Below are positions 1 to 8,640 of a stretch of DNA of 64,000 nt, one piece after another. Origin of the DNA: Suicoccus acidiformans (lineage in GTDB: Bacteria > Bacillota > Bacilli > Lactobacillales > Aerococcaceae); the NCBI RefSeq assembly GCF_003546865.1, contig NZ_CP023434.1:930001-994000 (forward strand). Reading direction: 5' to 3'. Positions within the stretch are counted from its first letter, which is position 1, and the number at the start of each line of letters is the position of its first letter. The position numbers were made by a program, and so were the translations under genes. The notes beneath the pieces were generated by a model. That model was not told where the DNA came from. It made no database searches and saw nothing but the letters and a program-made list of their open reading frames with translations.

Positions 1-724
1 CTAAGTCAAGAGCAGGGCGCTCGTCAGAATCTGCAACTGCATCGGCAGCTGCTGCGTCAGCTTCAGCTTCAGCAACGTCAGCTTCTGTAACGCTAGCGTC
101 TGTTTCAGCTGCTTCTTCTGTGGATTCTGCTACAGATTCAGCTGAAACGGCTTCTTCTTCTTCGCTAGCAGCTTCTTCTGCGTCTTGTGCTTCACCGCCG
201 CCTGTGTTGAATAGGTTTTGGTCATAGCCACTTTCGACTGCAGAACCATTTTGCCATACAACTTCGTATGTTACGTCTTCTTCAGCAGTGAAAGCTTCGA
301 CTGTGATTTCGTATAGATCTTCTTCACGGTCGTAAACGACATCAATCTTGTCAAAGGCTGCTTCAGGATAGTCAGCTTTGATTTGTTTAACCGCAGCATC
401 TACACCAGCTTGGGCAGCACTTACTTCAGCTTCTTCTAAAGTCGCCGCTTCTTGAGCAACTTTTGCTTCAGCCTCAGCTTCTGCTTCCGCTTTTTCTGCA
501 TCTTCAGCCGCTGAATCAGCATCCGCTTCTACAGATTCTGCATCGCTTGCAACGCTTTCAGCCTGTTCAGAAGCAACGCTGGCATCTGCCGCCTCGCTAG
601 CAGCTTCTTCTTGGGCAGACTCTACGTCTGCGCTAGCACTCTCGGCGAAAGCGACTGGAGCTGCGCTAACCAATACGGACGCACTCAATGATAAAGCTAA
701 CAATTGTTTCAAAGATTTCTTCAT
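1..724 (-). CDS. Secreted acidic protein with PepSY-like segment (3' end outside window)
   Basis: The minus-strand frame is open from an ATG at 724 to the window edge, giving at least 241 residues. AGGAGG stands 8 nt before the start. The N-terminus (MKKSLKQLLALSLSASVLVS, then AAPVAFA) is a classical signal peptide with a likely AFA|ES cleavage site and no lipobox. Residues 28-105 are dominated by Ala, Glu, Ser and Asp and are probably extended or coiled. Residues of about 105-175 (VDAAVKQIKADYP to NGSAVESGYD) resemble a PepSY domain, seen in secreted or cell-wall proteins. A second Ala/Glu-rich tract follows. The role is unknown; extracellular location is inferred from the signal peptide. 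Low complexity makes homology calls unsafe. Confidence 0.75.
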   Translation of the reverse strand, partial: MKKSLKQLLALSLSASVLVSAAPVAFAESASADVESAQEEAASEAADASVASEQAESVASDAESVEADADSAAEDAEKAEAEAEAEAKVAQEAATLEEAEVSAAQAGVDAAVKQIKADYPEAAFDKIDVVYDREEDLYEITVEAFTAEEDVTYEVVWQNGSAVESGYDQNLFNTGGGEAQDAEEAASEEEEAVSAESVAESTEEAAETDASVTEADVAEAEADAAAADAVADSDERPALDL

Positions 725-769
725 ACAAATCTCCTCCTAAATAAATACGTTTTCTTAAACGGTAATACC

Positions 770-798
770 AGTATACTCGACATCAATAGAAATTGACA
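770..798 (-). promoter_or_regulatory. Putative promoter of the secreted acidic protein
   Basis: On the minus strand a TATACT -10 box (770-775) lies 17 nt from a TGTCAA -35-like box (793-798), about 45 nt upstream of the start codon at 724. The -10 is good and the -35 is weak. Confidence 0.45.
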
Positions 799-1026
799 GC
801 AAAATGACTCAATAAACAGCATTTATCTAATAATTTTCATACTTTGTTCAAAAAATTGAGAACCTTTGTTATTTCTGCTAGATAAGTTGCCACCTTGCGA
901 CAATAATCGCCTTTGGCACTTAACAAGCTTTCATACATTTATAATACTAGTTCGCCAAATGCATGCGCGAATTCACGCAGAAGCACCGACTATTGTTGCT
1001 GCTATTTGCATAATAAAAGTGACGCA

Positions 1027-1138
1027 ATTCCGTGGGAAAGTTGTCCGTCGGAATCGAAATGGCGTAAAATTCCGTGGAGAAGTTTCCCGACGGAATAATT
1101 GCCAGAAATCATTTCGTGGAGATTGTTTCCCACGGAAT
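1027..1138. repeat. Three-unit palindromic array, 42-bp period (ATTCCGTGG type)
   Basis: Three imperfect hairpins start at 1027, 1069 and 1111, exactly 42 bp apart. Each is about 28 bp: a left arm ATTCCGTGG (ATTTCGTGG in the third), a short loop, and a right arm ending in CGGAAT. Only the third right arm is fully complementary (CCACGGAAT). The 14-bp linkers differ. A single copy of the same hairpin lies at 46419-46446. The core CGTGG/CCACG and the spacing link it to the larger 43-bp arrays. No gene is visible between 725 and 1173. Confidence 0.75.
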
Positions 1139-1173
1139 CCGGGTTCAGAAATCCTTGGCTGCCAGTGAAAGCT

Positions 1174-1215
1174 AAAAAGCCTCACCCTTGGTGACAGACA
1201 CTTAAAGGGTGAGGC
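1174..1215 (-). terminator. Rho-independent terminator after potD
   Basis: GCCTCACCCTT and AAGGGTGAGGC pair around a loop. On the minus strand the stem is followed by TTTTT. It lies about 50 nt past the potD stop codon. Confidence 0.85.
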
Positions 1216-1263
1216 ATTATTGATGTTAGCACCTGGTTTGGTGCAAGTTAACTGTTAGTGCTG

Positions 1264-2340
1264 CTAAGGCGCTAATTTCAATTCTAGGAATAAATCATTG
1301 TATAAGATGGTCGTCTCTTGGCCTAAATCTTGAAAGGCTTCCAGTCGGGCGATTTCTTCGTCGTCTGGGTACAGCATTTCGTCTTCGCGTGCTTTGGGAT
1401 CGATAAGGTCGTAAGCAGCTTGATTCGGGCTAGAATACCAAATGTAGTCGGCATTTTGGGCGGCAATTTCAGGTTCTAGTAGGTAGTTGATTAAAGCGTA
1501 GGCGCCTTCTGGGTTTTGGGCGCTGGCTGGAATGGCTAGGTTATCGAACCAAATATTGCTACCTTCAGCTGGTAGGTGGTAGGCTAGGTTTTCGTTTTCC
1601 TCCAAGGCCATGGCGGCTTCACCCGAGAAGGTGATTCCTACACCAACTTCTTCTTGGACGAGGTACATCTTGATTTCGTCAGCAAGAATGCCTTTGACGT
1701 TAGCCATAAAGCCAGTTAAATCGCGGGCTACTTTGTGTAAGATTGCGTCGTCTTTGGTGTTTAGGGAATGTCCATTTGCCAAAAGACCGATGCCTAGGCT
1801 TTCACGGGCGCCGTCGTAAATGAGAATATCATTTTTGAATTTAGGTTCCCAGAGATTGCGCCATTGGGCTACGTCTTCTGGGCTATATTTGCGTGTGTCA
1901 TAAATAATGCCTAGGGTCCCCCAGAAGTAGGGGATGGAGTACTCGTTGCCTGGGTCGAAAGCTTGGTCCATAAAGCGAGGATCTAGGTTTTCAAGGCCAA
2001 CTATTTTGCTATGGTCTAGGGGCATGAGTAGGCCTTCGTCGCGCATCATCTCGATGGTGTATTCTGACGGAACGATTAAGTCGTATGGGGTTCCGCCTTG
2101 GGCGACTTTGGTCATCATGGCTTCATTGGAGTCAAAGGTTTCATACACGACGCGGTAACCTGTCTCTTCTTCAAATTGGGCGAGAATGTCTGGATCGATA
2201 TAATCCCCCCAGTTATAAAAGTAAATCGTATTGTTCGCTCCGGCAACCGGCGCAGCGGTGGGCATTAACCACTTTTGCATAAGCAAGAGGAGGGCACTTG
2301 CGACAAGGATTATTCCTGTGGCTTGAAGTAATTTACGCAT
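1264..2340 (-). CDS. potD: Spermidine/putrescine ABC transporter substrate-binding protein
   Basis: PotD is the extracytoplasmic polyamine receptor of the PotABCD importer. The mature part begins with the family motif YFYNWGDYIDP and continues as a periplasmic-binding-protein fold of usual length (358 residues). The start at 2340 (MRKLLQATG) is chosen because AAAGGAGG lies just before it; an in-frame ATG 20 codons upstream lies inside potC and has no such site. The N-terminus is a hydrophobic segment without a lipobox cysteine, so it is probably membrane-anchored by an uncleaved helix or released by signal peptidase. The start overlaps the end of potC by 8 nt, which suggests translational coupling. 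It is the last gene of the operon and a terminator follows. Confidence 0.93.
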   Translation of the reverse strand: MRKLLQATGIILVASALLLLMQKWLMPTAAPVAGANNTIYFYNWGDYIDPDILAQFEEETGYRVVYETFDSNEAMMTKVAQGGTPYDLIVPSEYTIEMMRDEGLLMPLDHSKIVGLENLDPRFMDQAFDPGNEYSIPYFWGTLGIIYDTRKYSPEDVAQWRNLWEPKFKNDILIYDGARESLGIGLLANGHSLNTKDDAILHKVARDLTGFMANVKGILADEIKMYLVQEEVGVGITFSGEAAMALEENENLAYHLPAEGSNIWFDNLAIPASAQNPEGAYALINYLLEPEIAAQNADYIWYSSPNQAAYDLIDPKAREDEMLYPDDEEIARLEAFQDLGQETTILYNDLFLELKLAP

Positions 2341-3145
2341 GGCTGCGACCTCCTTTATTTGACCGGGCATCCCGCATTTGAATGCTGTAATATAGGACAA
2401 CCAGAACCAGTGACAGAAGGAACATGAGTGTGCTAAGGGCGTTGATTTCTAGGGATACCCCGCGACGAGCCCGGGAATAAACTTCAACAGCCAAGGTGGT
2501 AAAGCCACCTCCGGTGACAAAGAAAGTCACGGCGAAGTCGTCTAGGGAATAGGTCAAGGCCATGAAGAAGCCCGTTAGAATCCCAGAAGAGATATTCGGC
2601 AAAATAACGCGGTCTAAGATTTGTCCAAACGATGCCCCTAAATCTTCTGCAGCCAAGAGCATGGAAGGGTTCATAGCATATAAACGCGGTAGGACCATCA
2701 AGACAACAATCGGTATATTAAAGGCAATATGTGACAATAAGACGGACCAGAAACCTAAAGGTACGGGCAAGATATAAGTAAAGAGAATCAAAAAGGATGC
2801 CCCAATAATAACGTCAGGCATAACCATTAATAAGTTATTTCCAGACATTAAGTGTTCTCTTTGTTTTGGACGACGAACGGAATAGATGTAAATTGCACCG
2901 GCAGTGCCAATCACAGTCGCCACAAAGGCTGATAGAAGTGCCACGAGAAGTGTATCTAAGACAATTGACAGCAAGCGCTTATCGGCGAAAAGATTCTGGT
3001 AATGCTCCATGGTAAAGCCGGTAAACTCATTCATCGTGCCACCCGAGTTAAAGGAATAGACAATTAAATACACTATCGGTGCGTATAAAATAAGGAAGAT
3101 TAGCACTAGGTATATTTTTGCCAGGAGGGAATTTGAGCGTTGCAT
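2333..3145 (-). CDS. potC: Spermidine/putrescine ABC transporter permease PotC
   Basis: This is one of the two membrane subunits of the polyamine importer (270 residues). The protein begins with a membrane segment (KIYLVLIFLILYAPIVYLIV) and carries further helices. An EAA-type cytoplasmic loop is visible around AAEDLGASFGQILDRVILPN, which contacts the PotA ATPase. It follows potB with a single base between genes and overlaps potD by 8 nt. Gene order potA-potB-potC-potD is the one usual in Lactobacillales. Confidence 0.93.
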   Translation of the reverse strand: MQRSNSLLAKIYLVLIFLILYAPIVYLIVYSFNSGGTMNEFTGFTMEHYQNLFADKRLLSIVLDTLLVALLSAFVATVIGTAGAIYIYSVRRPKQREHLMSGNNLLMVMPDVIIGASFLILFTYILPVPLGFWSVLLSHIAFNIPIVVLMVLPRLYAMNPSMLLAAEDLGASFGQILDRVILPNISSGILTGFFMALTYSLDDFAVTFFVTGGGFTTLAVEVYSRARRGVSLEINALSTLMFLLSLVLVVLYYSIQMRDARSNKGGRSHA

Positions 3146-3146
3146 A

Positions 3147-3950
3147 TTAGGCCACCCCTTTCTTGCGGTCTTTGGTAAGGTTCATGATGAGGAACATCAA
3201 GAGCACCAAGATAACCCCTATCGTCGAACCCATCCCCCAGTCTTGGGTGACAAGGTAATGCTGTTCAACCGCCGTACCGAGTGTAATGATGCGATTTCCT
3301 CCAATAAGGCGGGTAATAAGAAACATCGAGAGCGACGGAATAAAGACCGTCTGCACACCTGAGCGAACGCCGTCCATGGATAGGGGCCAGATAATCCGGT
3401 GGAAAGTCTGCCAAGCAGAAGCACCCAAGTCTTGGCTAGCAATAATATAGCGCTCGGGAATCGCATCCAAAGCCTGATACAAGGGCTGAATCATAAAGGG
3501 CAACTCCACATAAGCTGCGACAAAGATAAAAGCCGTATTACTAAAGAGAAAGCCCTCTTCGAAAAATCCAAGTGAAGCCAGCGTGCTTGCAATCCAGCCA
3601 TCTTTGGAAAGGATGCCGATAAAGGCATAAGCTTTGAGCAAAAGATTTACCCAAGCTGGCAGTATGACCAATAAAAGCCACAAATCCTTACGTTTGGAGC
3701 GGGTCATGAAATACGCGAAGGGGTAGGCCACAACCAGCGTTAACAAGGTAATTAAGAAGGCAAATAAGAAGGAATTCAAAGTCATCTGCATGTAATTCCA
3801 ACTGGTGAAGTACTTGATGTAATTACCTAATGTCACATTCCCATGAATATCAAAAAATGACTGATATACCAAAAGTAGGATAGGCCCGACAACAAAGACA
3901 ATTAGCCAAAGATAGTAAGGCACAGACAAGCGTTGGTATGACTTATTCAT
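3147..3950 (-). CDS. potB: Spermidine/putrescine ABC transporter permease PotB
   Basis: This is the partner permease of PotC (267 residues from the start used here). The start [10 protein letters not shown] at 3950 overlaps the end of potA by 8 nt, the same arrangement as at the potC/potD junction. A longer frame reaches 4043 but lies within potA and does not extend the conserved part. There are six or so membrane segments, and the EAA-like loop is around [19 protein letters not shown]. It acts in the cytoplasmic membrane. Confidence 0.92.
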   Translation of the reverse strand: MNKSYQRLSVPYYLWLIVFVVGPILLLVYQSFFDIHGNVTLGNYIKYFTSWNYMQMTLNSFLFAFLITLLTLVVAYPFAYFMTRSKRKDLWLLLVILPAWVNLLLKAYAFIGILSKDGWIASTLASLGFFEEGFLFSNTAFIFVAAYVELPFMIQPLYQALDAIPERYIIASQDLGASAWQTFHRIIWPLSMDGVRSGVQTVFIPSLSMFLITRLIGGNRIITLGTAVEQHYLVTQDWGMGSTIGVILVLLMFLIMNLTKDRKKGVA

Positions 3951-5058
3951 CAGACTCACCTCCCACGCTATACTGCTCAATCCGCGCGTCGAAGGCTTCC
4001 TCACTCTCATTAAAGCGCATAACATGAATATCATGTGGTCCAATATTTAAGCCAATAAAGTCTTCTGGCTCAACCCGCGCTGTTGTATGCACTTTCCAGC
4101 GGTAATCCTGGGCATCGACCGCGATCAGCTCATTAAATACCCCTCGGAAAAGCACGGTCTCCACGGTCGCATCCACGACGCCTTGGCCAGGCTCAGTCAC
4201 CTGCAAGTCCTCGGGACGGATAACCACTTCAACAGACTCGCCGGCTGGAATCCCTGCATCCGAGCAGGCAAAAGTTTGCCCAGCGAAATTGACTTCATAA
4301 TCAGCTACCATGGTTGCCGGAAGAATATTGGACTCGCCAATAAATTCAGCCACATAACGATTGACCGGCTCATCATAAATATCCGTTGGTAAGCCAGATT
4401 GCACAATCCGACCCGCTTCCATGACGAAGATCCAATCCGACATGGCCAGAGCTTCCTCTTGGTCATGGGTGACAAATACGAAGGTAATACCAAGGCTTTG
4501 TTGCAACTCCCGCAACTCCACCTGCATAGCCTTGCGCAATTTCATATCTAAGGCCGAGAAGGGCTCATCCAGCAAGAGCACATCCGGCTTATTCACAATC
4601 GCTCGAGCAATCGCTACGCGTTGCTGTTGTCCACCAGACAAGGCTTCAATCGGACGCTTTTGGAAACCTGATAATTCCACCATCGCCAAGGCCTGGTCTA
4701 CTTCTTTTTGAATTTCGGCTTTAGGACGACCTTGAATCGCCAAACCGAATGCGACATTATCATACACATTCAAATGCGGGAAGAGGGAATAGTTCTGAAA
4801 GACCGTATTCACCTGCCGTTGATTCGCCGGCACCTCATTCACCCGCTGATTGTTCAGGTAAATAACACCTTCTGAGGCTTCAGTAAATCCTGCAATCAAA
4901 TTCAAAATCGTCGTCTTGCCACAGCCAGAAGGTCCAAGCAAAGTATAGAATTTCCCTTGCTCCAACTGCAAATCCACTTGCTTGAGAATCTGCTGATCTC
5001 CATAATTCTTGGAAACCCCTTCTAAAACCACGCTGTAATTGCTCAAGTTCTCTCTCAT
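3943..5058 (-). CDS. potA: Spermidine/putrescine ABC transporter ATPase
   Basis: PotA is the ATP-hydrolysing subunit of the polyamine importer (371 residues). Walker A is GPSGCGKTT, the ABC signature LSGGQQQR, Walker [12 protein letters not shown], and the H-loop is in [10 protein letters not shown]. The last third (about residues 240-360) is a TOBE-type regulatory domain. The ATG at 5058 has AAGGAGTG 5-6 nt upstream. It is the first gene of the potABCD operon. The upstream 300 bp contain no gene and lead into a palindromic array; a promoter was not clear (a possible TTGTAA-N17-TAAATT on the minus strand). Confidence 0.94.
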   Translation of the reverse strand: MRENLSNYSVVLEGVSKNYGDQQILKQVDLQLEQGKFYTLLGPSGCGKTTILNLIAGFTEASEGVIYLNNQRVNEVPANQRQVNTVFQNYSLFPHLNVYDNVAFGLAIQGRPKAEIQKEVDQALAMVELSGFQKRPIEALSGGQQQRVAIARAIVNKPDVLLLDEPFSALDMKLRKAMQVELRELQQSLGITFVFVTHDQEEALAMSDWIFVMEAGRIVQSGLPTDIYDEPVNRYVAEFIGESNILPATMVADYEVNFAGQTFACSDAGIPAGESVEVVIRPEDLQVTEPGQGVVDATVETVLFRGVFNELIAVDAQDYRWKVHTTARVEPEDFIGLNIGPHDIHVMRFNESEEAFDARIEQYSVGGESDE

Positions 5059-5384
5059 CTTTCACTCCTTAATTTATTCGCTTGCGCTTTATTTTTCCTT
5101 ATAAATTTAAGCGATTTGGCCAAGAATTACAATAGAAAATTTCATCATAATCCTGACAAAATATCTCATTGGATTGTAAAGATGGCCACGTTCAGAGACC
5201 GCGTGGGTTTGGGGATGATTGGGCTCGGAATGGGTGTTGGCTGGAGAAGGCTGGGTGGTGGAGGGCTTAAGTTGATGTAAAGAGAGAAAGTGTATTAAGT
5301 GTGCTTCGGGTATAGGAAAGGATGGCTTGTGGTAGGGGCTGGCGAGTCGTGTTGAAAGTCCGTGATTAGTGGACTTGGATTGTA

Positions 5385-6137
5385 GACTTACGTGGTAAGC
5401 AGCTACCACGTTAGTGAAAAGTGGTTAGACTTACGTGGAGGAAGTCTGCCACGTAATTGGCGGGTGTTTAGACTGGCGTGGTAGGAGTCTACCACGTAAG
5501 TGATAGGGGTTTTGACTATCGTGGTAGAGTGCCACCACGATAGTCAAGGAAGTTTAGACGGGGGTTGAATTAGAGATTGTGCTGTCTTATCTGAGTGTGG
5601 CTACATGCTGGGTTTGTAATTAAGATGAGGAAGCCACGGCAGGGGTCGTGGCATCAACCTTTATTTGATCCGGGGAGAGTGGAAGGTGCTGTTTGGTGTC
5701 GGAGACTGGGGGATGTGGGTAGGCGGAGCGCGTTGAAAGTCTGTGATTAGTGGGACTTGGATTGTAGACTTACGTGGTAAGCAGCTACCACGTAAGTGAT
5801 AGGGGTTTTGACTATCGTGGTAGAGTGCCACCACGATAGTCAAGGAAGTTTAGACGGGGGTTGAATTAGAGATTGTGCTGTCTTATCTGAGTGTGGCTAC
5901 ATGCTGGGTTTGTAATTAAGATGAGGAAGCCACGGCAGGGGTCGTGGCATCAACCTTTATTTGATCCGGGGAGAGTGGAAGGTGCTGTTTGGTGTCGGAG
6001 ACTGGGGGATGTGGGTAGGCGGAGCGCGTTGAAAGTCTGTGATTAGTGGGACTTGGATTGTAGACTTACGTGGTAAGCAGCTACCACGTAAGTGATAGGG
6101 GTTTTGACTATCGTGGTAGAGTGCCACCACGATAGTC
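5385..6137 (-). repeat. Palindromic array 1: runs of 43-bp hairpin units
   Basis: Hairpins of the form GACTTACGTGGTA...TACCACG start at 5385, 5428, 5471 and 5514 (exactly 43 bp apart), then 5767 and 5810, then 6063 and 6106. The runs therefore hold 4, 2 and 2 units. Some arms pair over 12-14 bp, for example the unit at 5514. Between runs lies a constant body with a GCCACGGC...GTCGTGGC hairpin. Compared with arrays 2 and 3 the body is in reverse complement, so this array reads on the minus strand. Apparent reading frames here do not look like proteins. Confidence 0.85.
5488..6080 (-). repeat. Two tandem copies of a 296-bp module
   Basis: The stretch from about 5488 is repeated from about 5784 with a 296-bp offset and no difference that I can read over most of its length. 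Each copy holds two 43-bp hairpin units, the body, and the GCCACGGC hairpin. A partial third copy continues to about 6150 before diverging. Near identity points to a recent tandem duplication. Confidence 0.85.
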
Positions 6138-6251
6138 AAGGAAGGTCAGACTGGGTTTGGCTTAGGGCTTGTGCTGGCATACTTTAGCGTAGTTTTAGGT
6201 TATCAATAGGCATTCAAATTGTGGGCAATACTAACTTTTTTTGGGATTTCG

Positions 6252-6290
6252 AAAGCGAAACCCCTTCAAGCTTCAACTAACTTGAAGGGG
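6252..6290 (-). terminator. Terminator of the NERD-domain gene
   Basis: CCCCTTCAAG (6261-6270) pairs perfectly with CTTGAAGGGG (6281-6290). On the minus strand it is followed by a modest T-rich tail (GTTTCGCTTTCG), just past the stop at 6297. Confidence 0.75.
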
Positions 6291-6296
6291 TAAGAG

Positions 6297-7241
6297 CTAT
6301 TTTCTGCGCTTGTAGCGGAATTTTGGTATTTTATCCCAATACGTCAAGCGCTGAAGTGGATTGACGTAAATGTTTTGCGAAGGGTTTGAGATTCTTTCGA
6401 AGTGTCGATTGAGGGTTCTGAGAACCCAGGAGTATGGAACGTCTGGTCCGCAAAATTCTGCAATTTCATAGGCTCTGAGTGGTGCTTGGTAGTGCATGAT
6501 GCCGTAGTCGCAGATGGTGCGGACGAGAGCTTGTTCAGCGGACTCGGTAATGTTGCAGTTTTGACAGATGTACTTGTATCGGCTTTTGTCGGTGTATTCC
6601 AGAAAGCACTGAGGGCAGAGAATGCCGCGTTTGGCTTGGGGTACCCATTCTAGGCACTCGAATTCAAGCCCTTGGTGCGATGGGATAGTCCGTGGGAGTA
6701 ATCGCTCTGCGAATTTATCGGGCGAGAGCATTTTTTGGCCATAGAGATTATTCTTGAGGAAAGCTTTAACTTCCCAGCGTTTGAGATAGCTGTCGCGACA
6801 AGCTTCGCCGAAGTGGATAATGTCGTGCTCACTCATATAAACATTGCGACTGATAAGAGGCACTCCGCCGAGAAGTGGTGCCAGAATATCTTCGCCCCGA
6901 CTGATTTGGGCGAAAGGGTCATGAATCTTAATATCATTCGGACCATAAAGCGTACCGTTTCGATAGTGAAATTCGACTTGGTAATTCTTAATTTCAAAAA
7001 GAAACACACAATGTGGCGCAATCACGATACAGTCCAGCTGAATTCGCTGATTGGCACCATGAAAAGTTAGATCTGTGAGGACACGCCAATGCTCTGGTAT
7101 GCATGCAGTCAGTATTTGCTGAAAAGCCTGCTCACCTCGGTAGCCCATTTCTTGTGAATAAAGTTTACGTTTCGTATAGTCATCCAGTTGGCATCGTTCG
7201 TTAAGAATGTGAAGTAGTTGTTCTTCAAGTGTATGGTTCAT
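6297..7241 (-). CDS. NERD-domain protein with C-terminal zinc ribbon
   Basis: The N-terminal half (about residues 30-150) matches the NERD (nuclease-related) domain. It has GYRGEQAFQQIL, then QLDCIVIAPHCVFLFEIKNY, which supplies the D...E-x-K arrangement of PD-(D/E)xK-like nucleases. Around residues 218-240 a zinc ribbon is visible (CPQC and CQNC pairs). The last 80 residues have no recognised domain. NERD proteins are often of unknown function and some are tied to DNA processing or defence; nuclease activity here is inference. The gene stands alone between two outward-facing palindromic arrays. The start ATG at 7241 has GGAGGGAT upstream. Confidence 0.8.
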   Translation of the reverse strand: MNHTLEEQLLHILNERCQLDDYTKRKLYSQEMGYRGEQAFQQILTACIPEHWRVLTDLTFHGANQRIQLDCIVIAPHCVFLFEIKNYQVEFHYRNGTLYGPNDIKIHDPFAQISRGEDILAPLLGGVPLISRNVYMSEHDIIHFGEACRDSYLKRWEVKAFLKNNLYGQKMLSPDKFAERLLPRTIPSHQGLEFECLEWVPQAKRGILCPQCFLEYTDKSRYKYICQNCNITESAEQALVRTICDYGIMHYQAPLRAYEIAEFCGPDVPYSWVLRTLNRHFERISNPSQNIYVNPLQRLTYWDKIPKFRYKRRK

Positions 7242-7565
7242 GGTTATCCCTCCTATTTATATATACTGAAATAAGAGGCGAATTCCATGTGATGAGTTAC
7301 AAATTGGAACAAATTATTCGCTCAAAAAGATTTAGAGTAGTTAAGTACAGTGGTTTTGATTTGAAAAACAAATAAAGCTGCACACAATTTAACTATATAC
7401 CAATTGAAGCCACTTTGGCAGGTAAGCTTACATTGGGGGGGAGTGCATTTAAAGTTGGTGCCACAGCGTTTGTCGAGGCTTCTTCATCTTAAATCAATCA
7501 ACTGTGCCCAAAGCTATATTAGGTTAGGGGCTAGAATTCTGTACATTACAGGTTTGACCAATTCT

Positions 7566-8443
7566 GACTATCGTGGTGCACATTTACCACGCTAGTCAAA
7601 CTGAGTTTGAGTTACGTGGTAGAAACCTACCACGCTAGTCAAGCATGCCTAGACTTACGTGGTGCCCACCTACCACGCTAGTCAAACGGATTTAGACTTA
7701 CGTGGTAGCCTCTTACCACGCCAGTCAGTTTACGCTGAAGAGGCAAAAAGCCGTTTCCGCCACCAAATAGAGTCACAACTTACGACTTTTCAGCACCAAC
7801 TCCGTACAAGTAAGCCTAAATTTCCATCGTTTGGCCCACAAACAAAGCCAATCATCCACCACCGGATCAGATAAAGGTTAAAGCCACGGCCCGCGCCGTG
7901 GCTTCCTCATCTTAAATCAATCAACTGTGCCCGAAGCTACATTGGTTTAGGGGCTAGAATTCTGTACATTACAGGGTTGACCAATTCTGACTATCGTGGT
8001 AGAAACTTACCACGATAGTTAAACAAGCCTAGACTTCCGTGGTGGACATCTACCACGCTAGTCAAACTGGGTTTGAGTTACATGGTAGACTCTTACCACG
8101 TAAGTCAATTTACGTCGAAGAGGCAAAAAGCCATTTCCGCCACCAAATAGAGTCACAACTTACGACTTTTTAGCACTAATTCCGGACAATTAAGCTTACA
8201 TTTCCATCGTTTGGCCTGCAGACAAACCCAATCATCCACCACCGGATCAGATAAAGGTTGATGCCACGGCCCGCGCCGTGGCTTCCTCATCTTAAATCAA
8301 TCAACTGTGCCCGAAGCTACATTGGTTTAGGGGCTAGAATTCTGTACATTACAGGGTTGACCAATTCTGACTATCGTGGTGCACGTTTACCACGCTAGTC
8401 AAACGGATTTTGACTTACGTGGTAGACTCTTACCACGTAAGTC
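7566..8443 (+). repeat. Palindromic array 2: runs of 4, 3 and 2 hairpin units, 43-bp period
   Basis: Units start at 7566, 7609, 7652, 7695; then 7989, 8032, 8075; then 8369, 8412. Each unit is a 32-bp hairpin (GACTTACGTGGT...ACCACGCTAGTC) plus an 11-bp linker. Runs start 423 bp and 380 bp apart, which equals a constant 251 bp plus 4 or 3 units. The body between runs carries a GCCACGGCCCGCGCCGTGGC hairpin followed by TTCCTCATCTTAAATCAATC. A further copy of the terminal hairpin is at 8604. The region from 7242 to 8640 contains no convincing gene. Confidence 0.88.
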
Positions 8444-8601
8444 AATTTACGGCGAAAAGGCAAAAAGCCATTTCCGCCACCAAATAGAGTCACAACTTAC
8501 GACTTTTCAGCACCAACTCCGTACAAGTAAGCCTAAATTTCCAGTGTTCGGCCCACAAACAAAAGCCAATCATCCACCACCGAATCAGATAATGCATGAA
8601 A

Positions 8602-8630
8602 GAAGCCACGGCAATCGCCGTGGCTTTCAT
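8602..8630 (-). terminator. Array-type hairpin serving as terminator of the luciferase-like gene
   Basis: GAAGCCACGGC and GCCGTGGCTTTC form a stem just past the stop codon at 8641. On the minus strand the tail is TTCTTTC. The hairpin is the same element that closes each module of array 2. Confidence 0.6.
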
Positions 8631-8640
8631 AGATTAAAGC

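Noticed and set aside
4087-4392. 101-codon frame antisense to potA
   Set aside because: Shadow of the well-supported potA gene.
5661-6139. Two identical 60-codon minus-strand reading frames
   Set aside because: They lie inside the 296-bp duplicated repeat module, have no ribosome-binding site and translate the hairpin arms; they are repeat artefacts.
7566-8443. Integron attC sites or a gene-cassette array
   Set aside because: Hairpins occur in tight runs without cassette genes between them, and no integrase gene is in the window.
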